DNA of 50,189 nucleotides from Clostridiales bacterium 1_7_47FAA (GCA_000155435.1 DS990261.1:593756-643944); one strand, 5' to 3'; counted from the stretch's first letter, positions 19,419 through 26,087 are shown. Notes: generated from the sequence alone by a model not told the origin. Numbers and translations: made by a program.

Positions 19419-19490
19419 TAGCTAGGAAAGCTATTTTGTCCATGTGACAAAGATGAACCCCAGAAAGAGGCCACTTTCTGGGGTTCTTTT
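19419..19490 (+). ncRNA. Antitoxin-like RNA of type I TA module, copy 2
   Basis: A transcript of about 70 nt is predicted from the promoter at 19385-19413 to the terminator at 19455-19490. It carries AGGAAAGCTATT (19424-19435), identical to 19590-19601, and GTCCATGTGA (19438-19447), identical to 19607-19616. The second occurrences include the complement of the toxin's ATG (19610-19612), so the RNA could pair with the toxin mRNA at its start. The repeat sequences differ from those of copy 1 but match copy 2's own toxin. Confidence 0.72.
19455..19490 (+). terminator. Intrinsic terminator of copy 2 RNA
   Basis: A perfect 13-bp stem, GAACCCCAGAAAG (19455-19467) with CTTTCTGGGGTTC (19474-19486), has a 6-nt loop and ends in TTTT. 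Compared with copy 1 both arms have changed together, which is compensatory evidence that the hairpin is maintained. Confidence 0.9.
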
Positions 19491-19525
19491 CCCTTATATG
19501 GTAGGATAACCTAGGCTAGCTGTTG

Positions 19526-19612
19526 CTATTTATCCCGGTCTAACCATTTGCAGATAAAGTGGCCAACGATACCTGCCAGGACTGAGATAAGGAAAGCTAT
19601 TATGTAGTCCAT
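19526..19612 (-). CDS. Fst-like type I toxin peptide, copy 2
   Basis: A 28-residue peptide beginning MDYIIAFLISVLAGIV and ending ICKWLDRDK, with an ATG start. One hydrophobic span is followed by a WLD-basic-acidic tail, as in Fst-like toxins. GGAGGTG (complement of 19618-19624) lies 5 bases upstream of the start, and the minus-strand promoter TGGACA-17 bp-TATAAT is at 19655-19683, giving a leader of about 35 nt. This is the best-preserved of the three copies: peptide, ribosome-binding site, both promoters, direct repeats and terminator are all intact. Expected role: membrane-active toxin held off by the convergent RNA. Confidence 0.8.
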   Translation of the reverse strand: MDYIIAFLISVLAGIVGHFICKWLDRDK

Positions 19613-19654
19613 GTGAGCACCTCCTTCCTGCTGGAAAGAGTCAACAGCATATTA

Positions 19655-19683
19655 ATTATATCTATAAAGTAATGGGATGTCCA
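19655..19683 (-). promoter_or_regulatory. Promoter of toxin copy 2
   Basis: On the minus strand TGGACA (plus-strand TGTCCA, 19678-19683) and TATAAT (plus-strand ATTATA, 19655-19660) are 17 bp apart. Confidence 0.75.
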
Positions 19684-19734
19684 TTGCTAATACAAAATTC
19701 ATCACAATAGTGAGCAGCTGAAAACTCTCCCTTC

Positions 19735-19771
19735 ACCGTTTCCATCGAGGAGAGCGCTAAAGCAAATCCTA
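19735..19771 (+). pseudogene. Truncated 3' end of a GGGtGRT gene (copy 3 edge)
   Basis: This fragment reads FTVSIEESAKANPK in one frame, matching the VSIEEAAKEGKF end of the intact GGGtGRT protein. It differs enough to suggest derivation from another allele or an older duplication. Confidence 0.6.
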
Positions 19772-19856
19772 AAATATCCCTTATGAAATAAGGATTTATA
19801 AAATTTAAGATTTTTTTTCATGATTGGAACAAAAAGCAATCAAGATAATTTCGCTA

Positions 19857-19967
19857 TTGAAATAAGATGGTTCATGATATAAGTTCATCTTATCAAAGAA
19901 AAGCTGTTGTGTCCATTGGATGCAGAGTAAAGCCCCAGGGAGAGGCAATTCCTTGGGGCTTCTGTTT
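19857..19967 (+). ncRNA. Decaying antitoxin-like RNA, copy 3
   Basis: A weakened promoter (TTGAAA at 19857-19862 and TATAAG at 19878-19883, only 15 bp apart) precedes a transcript region with AAGAAAAGCTGTT and a terminator stem AAGCCCCAGGGAG (19930-19942) with TTCCTTGGGGCTT (19949-19961). The stem retains pairing with two G-U pairs. Match to its own toxin region is partial in the first repeat and poor in the second. Confidence 0.5.
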
Positions 19968-20003
19968 CCCTTTTAAAGAGGAATAACATAGGCAGGCTGT
20001 TGG

Positions 20004-20090
20004 CTACGTATTTCCATACAACCATCTGCAGATACGCCAGCAGGCTATACCCGCCGTGATAGGGATAAGGAAAGCGGTTATGTATTCCAG
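20004..20090 (-). pseudogene. Decayed Fst-like toxin, copy 3
   Basis: The frame is still open for 28 codons and reads EYITAFLIPITAGIA then ICRWLYGNT, clearly homologous to copies 1 and 2. The start codon position is CTG, no Shine-Dalgarno sequence precedes it, and the upstream promoter block seen in the other copies is missing. It is probably not translated. Confidence 0.7.
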
Positions 20091-20144
20091 TCCAAGTGAA
20101 CACTAAAATCCAATAAATCCAATAGATTCAGTAAACAAAAAATA

Positions 20145-20194
20145 GTTGACTATCCAACCATTTCATGATATATTATATTCGTTGACTATCCAAC
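20145..20194 (+). promoter_or_regulatory. MarR-gene promoter with two operator copies
   Basis: GTTGACTATCCAAC occurs at 20145-20158 and 20181-20194. Each copy is an imperfect palindrome (GTTG..CAAC). TTGACT (20146-20151) inside the first copy and TATATT (20169-20174), 17 bp apart, make a promoter. The first operator covers the -35 and the second covers the start point, fitting autorepression by the MarR protein encoded next. Confidence 0.8.
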
Positions 20195-20208
20195 TAATTA
20201 TATGGTGA

Positions 20209-20652
20209 ATGATGATGACAGAGCGCAACATGATTAGCAGCATATCCATGATGTATCGGCAGGCGCACCGGTTTTATGACAAAAAGCTGGAAGAGTACAA
20301 TATCAGCAGCGGGCAGCTGACTTTTCTTTTGTGTATCCATGAGCATGAGGGAATCAGCATGTACGGTGTGGCGCAGTTGGGACATTTTGACAAAGGGACC
20401 GTTACAAAGGGGATTCAGAAGCTGGAAGAGCAGGGATATATCCGGGTGGAAACGGATGAGGCAGATAAGCGTTCAAGGCGTTTATACACAACGGGGAAAG
20501 CGGTTTTGATCATAGAACGGCTCTATGGCATCCGTCAGGAATGGAATGAAATCCTGGTGGACGGCCTGACGCCGGAGGAGTGTGCAAAGGCAGAGGAATT
20601 ATTGGGGAGAATGGCAGAGAATGCCTGGAAGTACATGAATGAAAGGAATTAA
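20209..20652 (+). CDS. MarR-family transcriptional regulator
   Basis: A DNA-binding repressor of 147 residues with the MarR winged-helix layout: GQLTFLLCIHEHEGISMYGVAQ, the recognition helix FDKGTVTKGIQKLEEQGYI and the wing VETDEADKRSRRLYTT. Such proteins bind paired palindromes and are released by small ligands, often aromatic compounds or drugs. Two matching operator sequences lie directly upstream. The MATE gene begins 6 bases after the stop, so the two form an operon and the regulator most likely controls its own pump. Three ATG codons in a row (20209, 20212, 20215) leave the start ambiguous; only a weak GGTGA precedes them. Confidence 0.9.
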   Translation: MMMTERNMISSISMMYRQAHRFYDKKLEEYNISSGQLTFLLCIHEHEGISMYGVAQLGHFDKGTVTKGIQKLEEQGYIRVETDEADKRSRRLYTTGKAVLIIERLYGIRQEWNEILVDGLTPEECAKAEELLGRMAENAWKYMNERN

Positions 20653-20658
20653 ACAAGA

Positions 20659-22062
20659 ATGACTGAAAGTACAATCATACATAAAGAAAACCCACTGGGT
20701 ACGGAGCCGGTCGGCAAATTATTGCTGGCCTTCTCTGTACCCTCAATCATTGCATGCCTGGTTAATTCGGTGTACAACATCGTGGATCAGATTTTTATTG
20801 GACAGGGGGTTGGATATCTGGGAAATGCCGCGACCACGGTTTCATTTCCAATGATGACCATCGTGATGGCGTTCGCGACCCTGGCCGGCTCCGGTGGCGG
20901 TGCTTATGCAGCTATCAAGCTGGGGGAAAAGGATGTTCGAGAGGCAGACCTGACACTGAACAACCTGTTTTCCATGTCCCTCATCATCGGAATCCTGATT
21001 TCCGCTCTGGGACTTCTCTTTCTGGATCCCCTGCTCCGCATGTTTGGCGCCACGGAAACAGTTATGCCGTACGCGAGGGATTACACCTCCATTATCCTCA
21101 TGGGAGTGCCGTTCAGTGTTTTGGGAATCACAATGTCCAATATGGCAAGGACGGATGGGAACCCCAGGCTTTCCATGTATGGTATCCTGATTGGCGCAAC
21201 CCTCAACACAATCTTAGATCCGCTTTATATCTTTGTTTTCCATTGGGGGGTAAAAGGGGCGGCCATTGCTACCATAACCTCCCAGATCCTGTCTGCCGGT
21301 ATTCTCTGCCATTATTTCTGGAGACGGGGCAATATGCGGTTTCAGTTTAGGCTTATGAAGCTGGTGCCCCGGGTCTGTGTGAAGTCCCTTACGCTTGGGG
21401 CGTCTTCCGGCATTGCCCAGCTGGTTGCCTGCGTGATGCAGGTTGTAATGAATAATTCCCTGGTTTATTATGGCAATCAGAGCGATGTGACCGGTGATGT
21501 GGCGCTGAGCGCCATGGGAATCGTGATGAAGATTGTAATGATACTTGGTTCTGTCTGTATTGGCATTGGAGTCGGTTCCCAGCCTATCCTTGGGTTTAAC
21601 TACGGGGCTGGAAAATATAAGAGGATCCGTGACACCTATTTTAAGGCAATCATCTATGCCACTGTGTCCATTTCCGTTGGATGGCTGGTCTGTCAGACAA
21701 TGCCTCATTTAATCCTGAGGCTGTTCGGAAGCGGCAATGCGCAATTTACACGGTTTGCTGTAAAATGTATGAGGATATATCTGGGCGGCCTTTTCTGCGC
21801 AGGTTTCCAGATTGTTTCCACCAACTATTTCCAGGCTACAGGACAGCCATTAAAGGCGTCCCTCCTTTCCATGCTGCGCCAGTTAATCATCCTTATTCCG
21901 CTTCTGCTGATTTTGCCCCTGTTTTTTGGCCTGGATGGGATTCTCTACGCCGGACCCGTGGCTGATATAGGTTCTGCTGTCATCGTGGCCTGCTTTATCA
22001 TTCCATCCATGAAAAAGCTGAATCAAAAGATACGTGAAAGTCAGGGACATGAAAGCATTTGA
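20659..22062 (+). CDS. MATE-family efflux transporter (copy 2, MarR-controlled)
   Basis: A 467-residue membrane protein of the MATE family (NorM/DinF-like superfamily), probably a cation-coupled exporter. Landmarks are LLAFSVPSIIACLVNSVYNI, FIGQGVGYLGNAATTVSFP, ARTDGNPRLSMYGILIGATLN and, in the second half, GSQPILGFNYGAGKYKRI. Twelve hydrophobic segments are expected. It is the second gene of the MarR operon, which makes an inducible drug or metabolite pump the simplest reading. The downstream DUF434 gene begins 17 bases after the stop and may be co-transcribed. Confidence 0.92.
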   Translation: MTESTIIHKENPLGTEPVGKLLLAFSVPSIIACLVNSVYNIVDQIFIGQGVGYLGNAATTVSFPMMTIVMAFATLAGSGGGAYAAIKLGEKDVREADLTLNNLFSMSLIIGILISALGLLFLDPLLRMFGATETVMPYARDYTSIILMGVPFSVLGITMSNMARTDGNPRLSMYGILIGATLNTILDPLYIFVFHWGVKGAAIATITSQILSAGILCHYFWRRGNMRFQFRLMKLVPRVCVKSLTLGASSGIAQLVACVMQVVMNNSLVYYGNQSDVTGDVALSAMGIVMKIVMILGSVCIGIGVGSQPILGFNYGAGKYKRIRDTYFKAIIYATVSISVGWLVCQTMPHLILRLFGSGNAQFTRFAVKCMRIYLGGLFCAGFQIVSTNYFQATGQPLKASLLSMLRQLIILIPLLLILPLFFGLDGILYAGPVADIGSAVIVACFIIPSMKKLNQKIRESQGHESI

Positions 22063-22079
22063 TTGGGAGGACTTTAAGT

Positions 22080-22805
22080 ATGGAGAAGATGGTTAAAAGA
22101 GGATATGTACCCAGCGACAAAAGGGAATTTTCCGAAGACGGGGTCAGGAAACTGCGTGCCGCGGGGAGTAATCTGTACTATTTGCTGAACCGGGGATATC
22201 CCATCAAGAGCGCCTCCGTATTTGTGGGAAACCATTATCTATTGTCTGAAAGGCAGCGGCTGGCCCTGGTGAGGGCTGTCTCACCGAAAGAGAATATCCG
22301 TTTAAGGATGGATAAGGAATTAAAGGGCGGTCTGGAAGGCTGCACGGTAAATATTGACGGCTTTAACATCATCATAACATTGGAAGTGGCGCTCTCAGGC
22401 TCCCCGCTGTTAAAATGCATGGATGGCACCATAAGGGATTTGGCTGGACTTAGGGGAACCTACCGCTTAATTGATAAAACGGACATGGCAATTACACGGA
22501 TTGGAAAGGTTCTGGAGTCCAACCAGATCCGCAAAGCTGTATTTTATCTGGATTCCCCGGTTTCTAATTCCGGCAGGCTGAAAGAACGGATTGTGGAGCT
22601 GCTGGGCGGCTTTGATTTTGAGGTCCAGGCAGTTACCATACACAACGTGGATTCCGTGTTAAAACAGCAGGATCATGTCATTACCAGCGACGCCATCATA
22701 TTGGATGACTGCATAAGCTGGTTTAACCTGACCAGGGAAGCAATTGAGCAGGAATTTGGAGATTATCCGTATATTGATATGGGAATCAGCCGGATTACGG
22801 AGTAA
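22080..22805 (+). CDS. DUF434/DUF5616-type protein
   Basis: A cytoplasmic protein of 241 residues from the ATG at 22080, chosen because GGGAGG (22065-22070) precedes it at a proper distance. It matches the pattern I know as DUF434 at the N-terminus (GYVPSDKREFSEDGVRKLRAAGSNLYYLLNRGY region) followed by a DUF5616-like domain (VNIDGFNIIITLEVALSG; DGTIRDLAGLRGTYR; FYLDSPVSNSGRLKERI). The second part has Asp-rich motifs (NIDGFN, SDAIILDD) reminiscent of a metal-dependent nuclease or PIN-like fold, but that is conjecture. Function unknown. It lies downstream of the MarR-MATE operon on the same strand. Confidence 0.78.
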   Translation: MEKMVKRGYVPSDKREFSEDGVRKLRAAGSNLYYLLNRGYPIKSASVFVGNHYLLSERQRLALVRAVSPKENIRLRMDKELKGGLEGCTVNIDGFNIIITLEVALSGSPLLKCMDGTIRDLAGLRGTYRLIDKTDMAITRIGKVLESNQIRKAVFYLDSPVSNSGRLKERIVELLGGFDFEVQAVTIHNVDSVLKQQDHVITSDAIILDDCISWFNLTREAIEQEFGDYPYIDMGISRITE

Positions 22806-22849
22806 GCGGGGGTGAGGGTATCGTCATCTCTGATCCGGCTGTTCCATCT

Positions 22850-23031
22850 ATCTGCCGGACTTAATCATTCCATCCATCTGCTGGACTCAATCATTCCATC
22901 CATCTGCCGGACTCAATCATTCCATCCATCTGCTGCACTTAATCATTACAATTATCTGCCAGACTCAACTATTACAATCAGCTGCTGGATTCAACCGCTG
23001 CAATCAACTGCCGGATTCATCTGCCACTTTT
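22850..23031. repeat. 26-bp minisatellite, about 7 units
   Basis: Units of 26 bp, for example ATCTGCCGGACTCAATCATT followed by CCATCC, run from 22850. Units 1-3 (22850-22927) are almost identical, and units 4-7 drift progressively. The period is not a multiple of three, and the open frame across it is an artefact. It fills the gap between the DUF434 gene and its terminator. Confidence 0.85.
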
Positions 23032-23040
23032 CTCCATACG

Positions 23041-23081
23041 CCCCCCTTGGGAAGACTACAATTCCCCAGGGGGGTTCATTT
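23041..23081 (+). terminator. Intrinsic terminator after the DUF434 gene
   Basis: CCCCCCTTGGGAA (23041-23053) pairs with TTCCCCAGGGGGG (23062-23074) with one mismatch and an 8-nt loop, followed by the T-rich TTCATTT. It lies between the plus-strand DUF434 gene and the convergent PadR gene. Confidence 0.75.
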
Positions 23082-23100
23082 ACGCAGAATCAAGACCATA

Positions 23101-23634
23101 TCATGTAAACATTTCTTTACCCTTCAGCGAGGCAATCCATGTTTCAATTGACTGCGCCAATGCATATTGCTGCTGTAAAACAGCCATACCTGTTTCCGGT
23201 ATATCCGGCGCTGTTTCTTTTTCTCGGATGTTTTCTTCCAAATAGGCCTTTAAGGTTTTCACATTATCCTCAATATTGTCCAGACAGGATTTCTGTCCTT
23301 CTGGCGGAAGACCGGACAGGTTCACAATCACGGCATTGAAATCCAGAAAAAAGTGAATGGGCTGGGAAGCAATCTCATGCATGAGGCATTCGAATTTTTC
23401 TTCCCCGGTGTCTGTCAGTGAGTAGACTGCCTTCTCCGGCATTTTTCCCTCTTTTACAGGACTGCTTTTAATGTAACCTTTTTCTTCCAATTGGATTACC
23501 TTTTTGTATATGGAAGGTGTACTGATTTTTACCCACTTGGAAATGTTGCGGTACTCGACTAATTTCTGGATGTCATAGGCGCTTAACGGCTTCTTTTTCA
23601 ACATGCCCAATACAACTAAATCTATGGATGCCAT
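23101..23634 (-). CDS. PadR-family transcriptional regulator
   Basis: A 177-residue regulator with the PadR winged helix at the N-terminus (LVVLGMLKKKPLSAYDIQ, then TPSIYKKVIQLEEKGYI and the wing KAVYSLTDTGEEKF) and an alpha-helical C-terminal dimerisation domain (about 90-177). PadR proteins usually repress divergent transporter or phenolic-acid genes and respond to small hydrophobic ligands. The start is supported by GAGGGA on the minus strand. It is divergent from the third MATE gene, and a perfect 17-bp inverted repeat lies between them, covering both promoters. Confidence 0.9.
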   Translation of the reverse strand: MASIDLVVLGMLKKKPLSAYDIQKLVEYRNISKWVKISTPSIYKKVIQLEEKGYIKSSPVKEGKMPEKAVYSLTDTGEEKFECLMHEIASQPIHFFLDFNAVIVNLSGLPPEGQKSCLDNIEDNVKTLKAYLEENIREKETAPDIPETGMAVLQQQYALAQSIETWIASLKGKEMFT

Positions 23635-23655
23635 GATTCCCTCCTGTTTTTGTGA

Positions 23656-23718
23656 TTGACAAATAGTATAAATTATAGTAGTATAATCGACAACGACAAA
23701 ATACTATAATTTATACTA
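23656..23718. promoter_or_regulatory. PadR/MATE divergent promoter with 17-bp inverted repeat
   Basis: TAGTATAAATTATAGTA (23664-23680) and its exact reverse complement TACTATAATTTATACTA (23702-23718) flank 21 bp. Toward the MATE gene, TTGACA (23656-23661) stands 17 bp before TAGTAT (23679-23684), so the left arm fills the spacer. Toward padR the minus strand has TATAAT-like sequence in the interval. A repressor on the two arms would block both genes. Confidence 0.8.
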
Positions 23719-23759
23719 CTATATTTTGCACTGTGTGTCAAGTGAAAGGAGAGTTAAAC

Positions 23760-25295
23760 ATGAATGGACGTAATACAAAAATGGAACTGCTGGGAAGTGC
23801 GCCAATACCAAAAGCGCTTGCCGCACTGGGCCTTCCAACCATGATCGGTATGCTGATTAACGCACTCTATAATCTGGCGGACACCTATTTTGTAGGAGGC
23901 CTGGGTACCAACCAGATGGGAGCGGTCACAGTGGCCTTTCCTCTTGGGCAGATTGTGGTGGGACTTGGCCTGTTGTTTGGTAATGGCGCTGCCGCCTACC
24001 TTTCAAGACTGCTTGGACGGGGGGACAGGGATACTGCCAACAAAGTGGCCAGCACCGCTGTGTACAGCAGCATTTTCATTGGGGCAATTGTTATCTGTGG
24101 TTCCATGGTTTTCCTGAAGCCAATCCTGAAGCAGATTGGGGCAATGGAGGAAATCATGCCCTACGCAGTGACATATTCCAGCATTTATATCACATGTTCA
24201 ATTTTTAATGTATTTAACGTTACCATGAATAACATCGTGTCAAGCGAGGGCGCGGCCAAAACAGCTATGTGTGCATTGATGGCAGGCGCTTTGCTGAATG
24301 TGGGATTGGATCCTGTATTTATTTATGGGCTGGACCTTGGGGTTGCCGGAGCAGCCATTGCTACAGCCATATCACAGATGGTTTCTACTTTCGTCTATCT
24401 GTGCTATATTTTCCGAAAGAAGAGTGTATTCAGTTTTAGTGTGAAGGAGTGTGACTTTTCCAAAGAAATCATGTCTGAGATTTTAAAGATAGGGATTCCC
24501 ACACTGGTTTTTCAGCTGTTGACCAGTCTTTCAATCAGTATGATGAACGGCGCGGCCAGGGATTACGGAAGTTCCGCCCTTGCAGCCATGGGGCCTCTTA
24601 CAAAAATCATGTCCATGGGCAGTCTGGTTGTATTTGGGTTTTTAAAAGGCTTCCAGCCCATTGCCGGGTTCAGTTATGGGGCAAAAAGGTTTGACCGTCT
24701 GAATGAAGCAATCAGGACGTCCATCCTCTGGTCTACCGCGTTCTGTGTGATATTCGGTTCCGTGGCCGCCCTATTTTCCACCAGCATCATGTCCCTGTTT
24801 ACAAAAGACGATATGGAAATGGTCCGTGTGGGGTCCATTGCATTGAGGGCAAACGGTCTTTCTTTCATGCTTTTCGGCTTCTATACGGTCTATTCCTTCC
24901 TGTTCCTTGTGATGGGAAAAGCCAGGGAAGGCTGTATCCTTGGTGCGTGCAGGCAGGGAATCTGCTTCGTGCCTGTCATCCTGGTGCTTCCCATATTCTG
25001 GGGGCTTGGCGGGATTCTGTACGCCCAGCCCATTGCCGATGTTCTGTCTGGGATTATTACCGCGTGCATGGCGGTTCATTTACATAAAGAACTGGCGGCA
25101 GCCAAAACGCGGTTTCCCTCACCGGCTGCATCGGACGTGTTTGAAAATTCATTCCCGCCATCTGTACGCCCCACTTCGCGGTATATTTGGTCCCAATTCG
25201 GTCAACGTAGCCCGCTACGCCTCCCTCATCGGGACCAAATCTCCCACAAAGTGGAACGCACAGCTGACGGAAAGCAATTTTCAAACACGCCCTAG
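23760..25295 (+). CDS. MATE-family efflux transporter (copy 3, PadR-linked) with repeat-derived tail
   Basis: Starts at the ATG at 23760, which follows AAAGGAGAG; in-frame GTG codons at 23733 and 23742 precede the ribosome-binding site. The protein has 511 residues. Residues 1-455 form a normal MATE transporter (IPKALAALGLPTMIGMLINA; FPLGQIVVGLGLLFGNGAAA; GFQPIAGFSYGAKRFDRL). The remaining ~55 residues (from about SPAASDVFENSF) are encoded inside a 160-bp palindromic repeat and are Pro/Arg/Ser-rich, unlike a membrane protein. The native end was probably lost when the repeat arrived. Divergent from padR, which likely controls it. Substrate unknown. Confidence 0.9.
   Translation: MNGRNTKMELLGSAPIPKALAALGLPTMIGMLINALYNLADTYFVGGLGTNQMGAVTVAFPLGQIVVGLGLLFGNGAAAYLSRLLGRGDRDTANKVASTAVYSSIFIGAIVICGSMVFLKPILKQIGAMEEIMPYAVTYSSIYITCSIFNVFNVTMNNIVSSEGAAKTAMCALMAGALLNVGLDPVFIYGLDLGVAGAAIATAISQMVSTFVYLCYIFRKKSVFSFSVKECDFSKEIMSEILKIGIPTLVFQLLTSLSISMMNGAARDYGSSALAAMGPLTKIMSMGSLVVFGFLKGFQPIAGFSYGAKRFDRLNEAIRTSILWSTAFCVIFGSVAALFSTSIMSLFTKDDMEMVRVGSIALRANGLSFMLFGFYTVYSFLFLVMGKAREGCILGACRQGICFVPVILVLPIFWGLGGILYAQPIADVLSGIITACMAVHLHKELAAAKTRFPSPAASDVFENSFPPSVRPTSRYIWSQFGQRSPLRLPHRDQISHKVERTADGKQFSNTP
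25133..25292. repeat. 160-bp palindromic repeat element
   Basis: CGTGTTTGAAAATT (25136-25149) is exactly complementary to AATTTTCAAACACG (25276-25289). Inside, ATTTGGTCCC (25185-25194) pairs with GGGACCAAAT (25231-25240), and CGTAGC-CC-GCTACG (25206-25219) is a third small dyad. The whole can form a long interrupted cruciform. It carries no transposase and resembles a non-autonomous miniature element or a structured intergenic repeat. Partial copies occur at 26088-26123 and 26998-27012. Confidence 0.8.
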
Positions 25296-25331
25296 AATTA
25301 ATCCGTCATAATCCGGCCTCCCGGGTGTCTG

Positions 25332-25889
25332 TCAGTCATATTTCTGATGGACGCCCAGAAGGACCGTGTCCATGGCATCACATAACCCCTTCCTTGTTTC
25401 CTCAGGATTATTAAATGCAGAACGCAGCTGCAGGGTAGTATAGCCGTGTAACATGCCGGTGAGAAGATTTAATATTTCATCCACCTCTGGCGCCTTCAGA
25501 TTTATGGAACGGATAAGGGTGGCCAGAAGAGTGGTGTAATCTCCGTAAATTATCGCAGTTTCATCATTTCCATGCCACGTGGCCCACTGGATGGTTTCAT
25601 AAACCCCAGGGTGCTCTATCATGAAGTTAAGATATTCAACGCCCACGGACTTGATGGCCATGTCGCCGGATTTACCGATGGCGGACCGGCACATCCTTTC
25701 ATTCATGGTTCTCATTCCATTGTGGGCTACTTCCCGCAGCAGGTCTTCTAAACCGGCTATGTGGTTATAGAGTGACGGTGTGCGGATATTCAGTGCTTCA
25801 GCAACGGTTTTTAAGGAAATGCTGCCAAGCCCTTCTCTGTCGGCTATATCTGAAGCGGTTTGCACTACGGCTGCTTTTGTAACGCGCAT
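25332..25889 (-). CDS. TetR-family transcriptional regulator
   Basis: A 185-residue repressor starting at the ATG at 25889 (MRVTKAAVVQTASDI), with GGGAGG upstream on the minus strand; a longer frame exists but begins with hydrophobic sequence not typical of the family. The N-terminal helix-turn-helix reads ISLKTVAEALNIRTPSLYNH, the classic TetR pattern. The C-terminal ligand domain (about 75-185) resembles TetR_C/WHG-type domains (WATWHGNDETA). It faces the alpha/beta hydrolase gene, and TAGTTT/AACTA-containing dyads occur before both genes, so it probably represses both. Confidence 0.88.
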   Translation of the reverse strand: MRVTKAAVVQTASDIADREGLGSISLKTVAEALNIRTPSLYNHIAGLEDLLREVAHNGMRTMNERMCRSAIGKSGDMAIKSVGVEYLNFMIEHPGVYETIQWATWHGNDETAIIYGDYTTLLATLIRSINLKAPEVDEILNLLTGMLHGYTTLQLRSAFNNPEETRKGLCDAMDTVLLGVHQKYD

Positions 25890-25921
25890 GAGGAGTCCTC
25901 CCTTATTTAAAATGATTCTCT

Positions 25922-25937
25922 TTAGTAGTTTAACTAA
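25922..25937 (-). promoter_or_regulatory. Putative TetR operator at its own gene
   Basis: TTAGTAGTTTAACTAA has complementary ends (TTAGT/ACTAA) and contains TAGTTTAACTA, an odd-length palindrome. Similar words make up the larger dyad before the hydrolase gene. Confidence 0.5.
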
Positions 25938-26087
25938 TAATATTAGCAGCGTCAATGGATATTAACCATGTCAATGAGAACAGTTTTGTCTGTATCATGC
26001 TGTGGTGTCCATCTTTTTACTGGCCCGTCATTCATCTGGAATCATTCATATGGAGCCATTCATATGGATTCATTTGATTGTCAGGCT

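Larger units (their letters stand above)
18107..20100. repeat. Three diverged copies of a ~370-460-bp module
   Basis: Copy 1 (about 18110-18560), copy 2 (about 19252-19705) and copy 3 (about 19733-20100) share the same order: the 3' end of a GGGtGRT-like gene, an AT-rich spacer, a plus-strand promoter, a short RNA, a C-rich/G-rich terminator stem, and a minus-strand 28-codon gene. In copies 1 and 2 a Shine-Dalgarno sequence and promoter for that gene follow. Copies 2 and 3 also share CCCTTCACCGTTTC at the left edge. Copy 3 ends just inside the small gene's start. A 177-codon gene separates copies 1 and 2. Confidence 0.85.

Noticed and set aside
19885-20103. 72-codon frame on the minus strand over module copy 3
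   Set aside because: It is in a different frame from the conserved toxin codons, passes through the terminator hairpin and has no ribosome-binding site.
22812-23108. 98-codon Ser/His/Leu-rich frame after the DUF434 gene
   Set aside because: It is produced by the 26-bp minisatellite and continues through a terminator hairpin.
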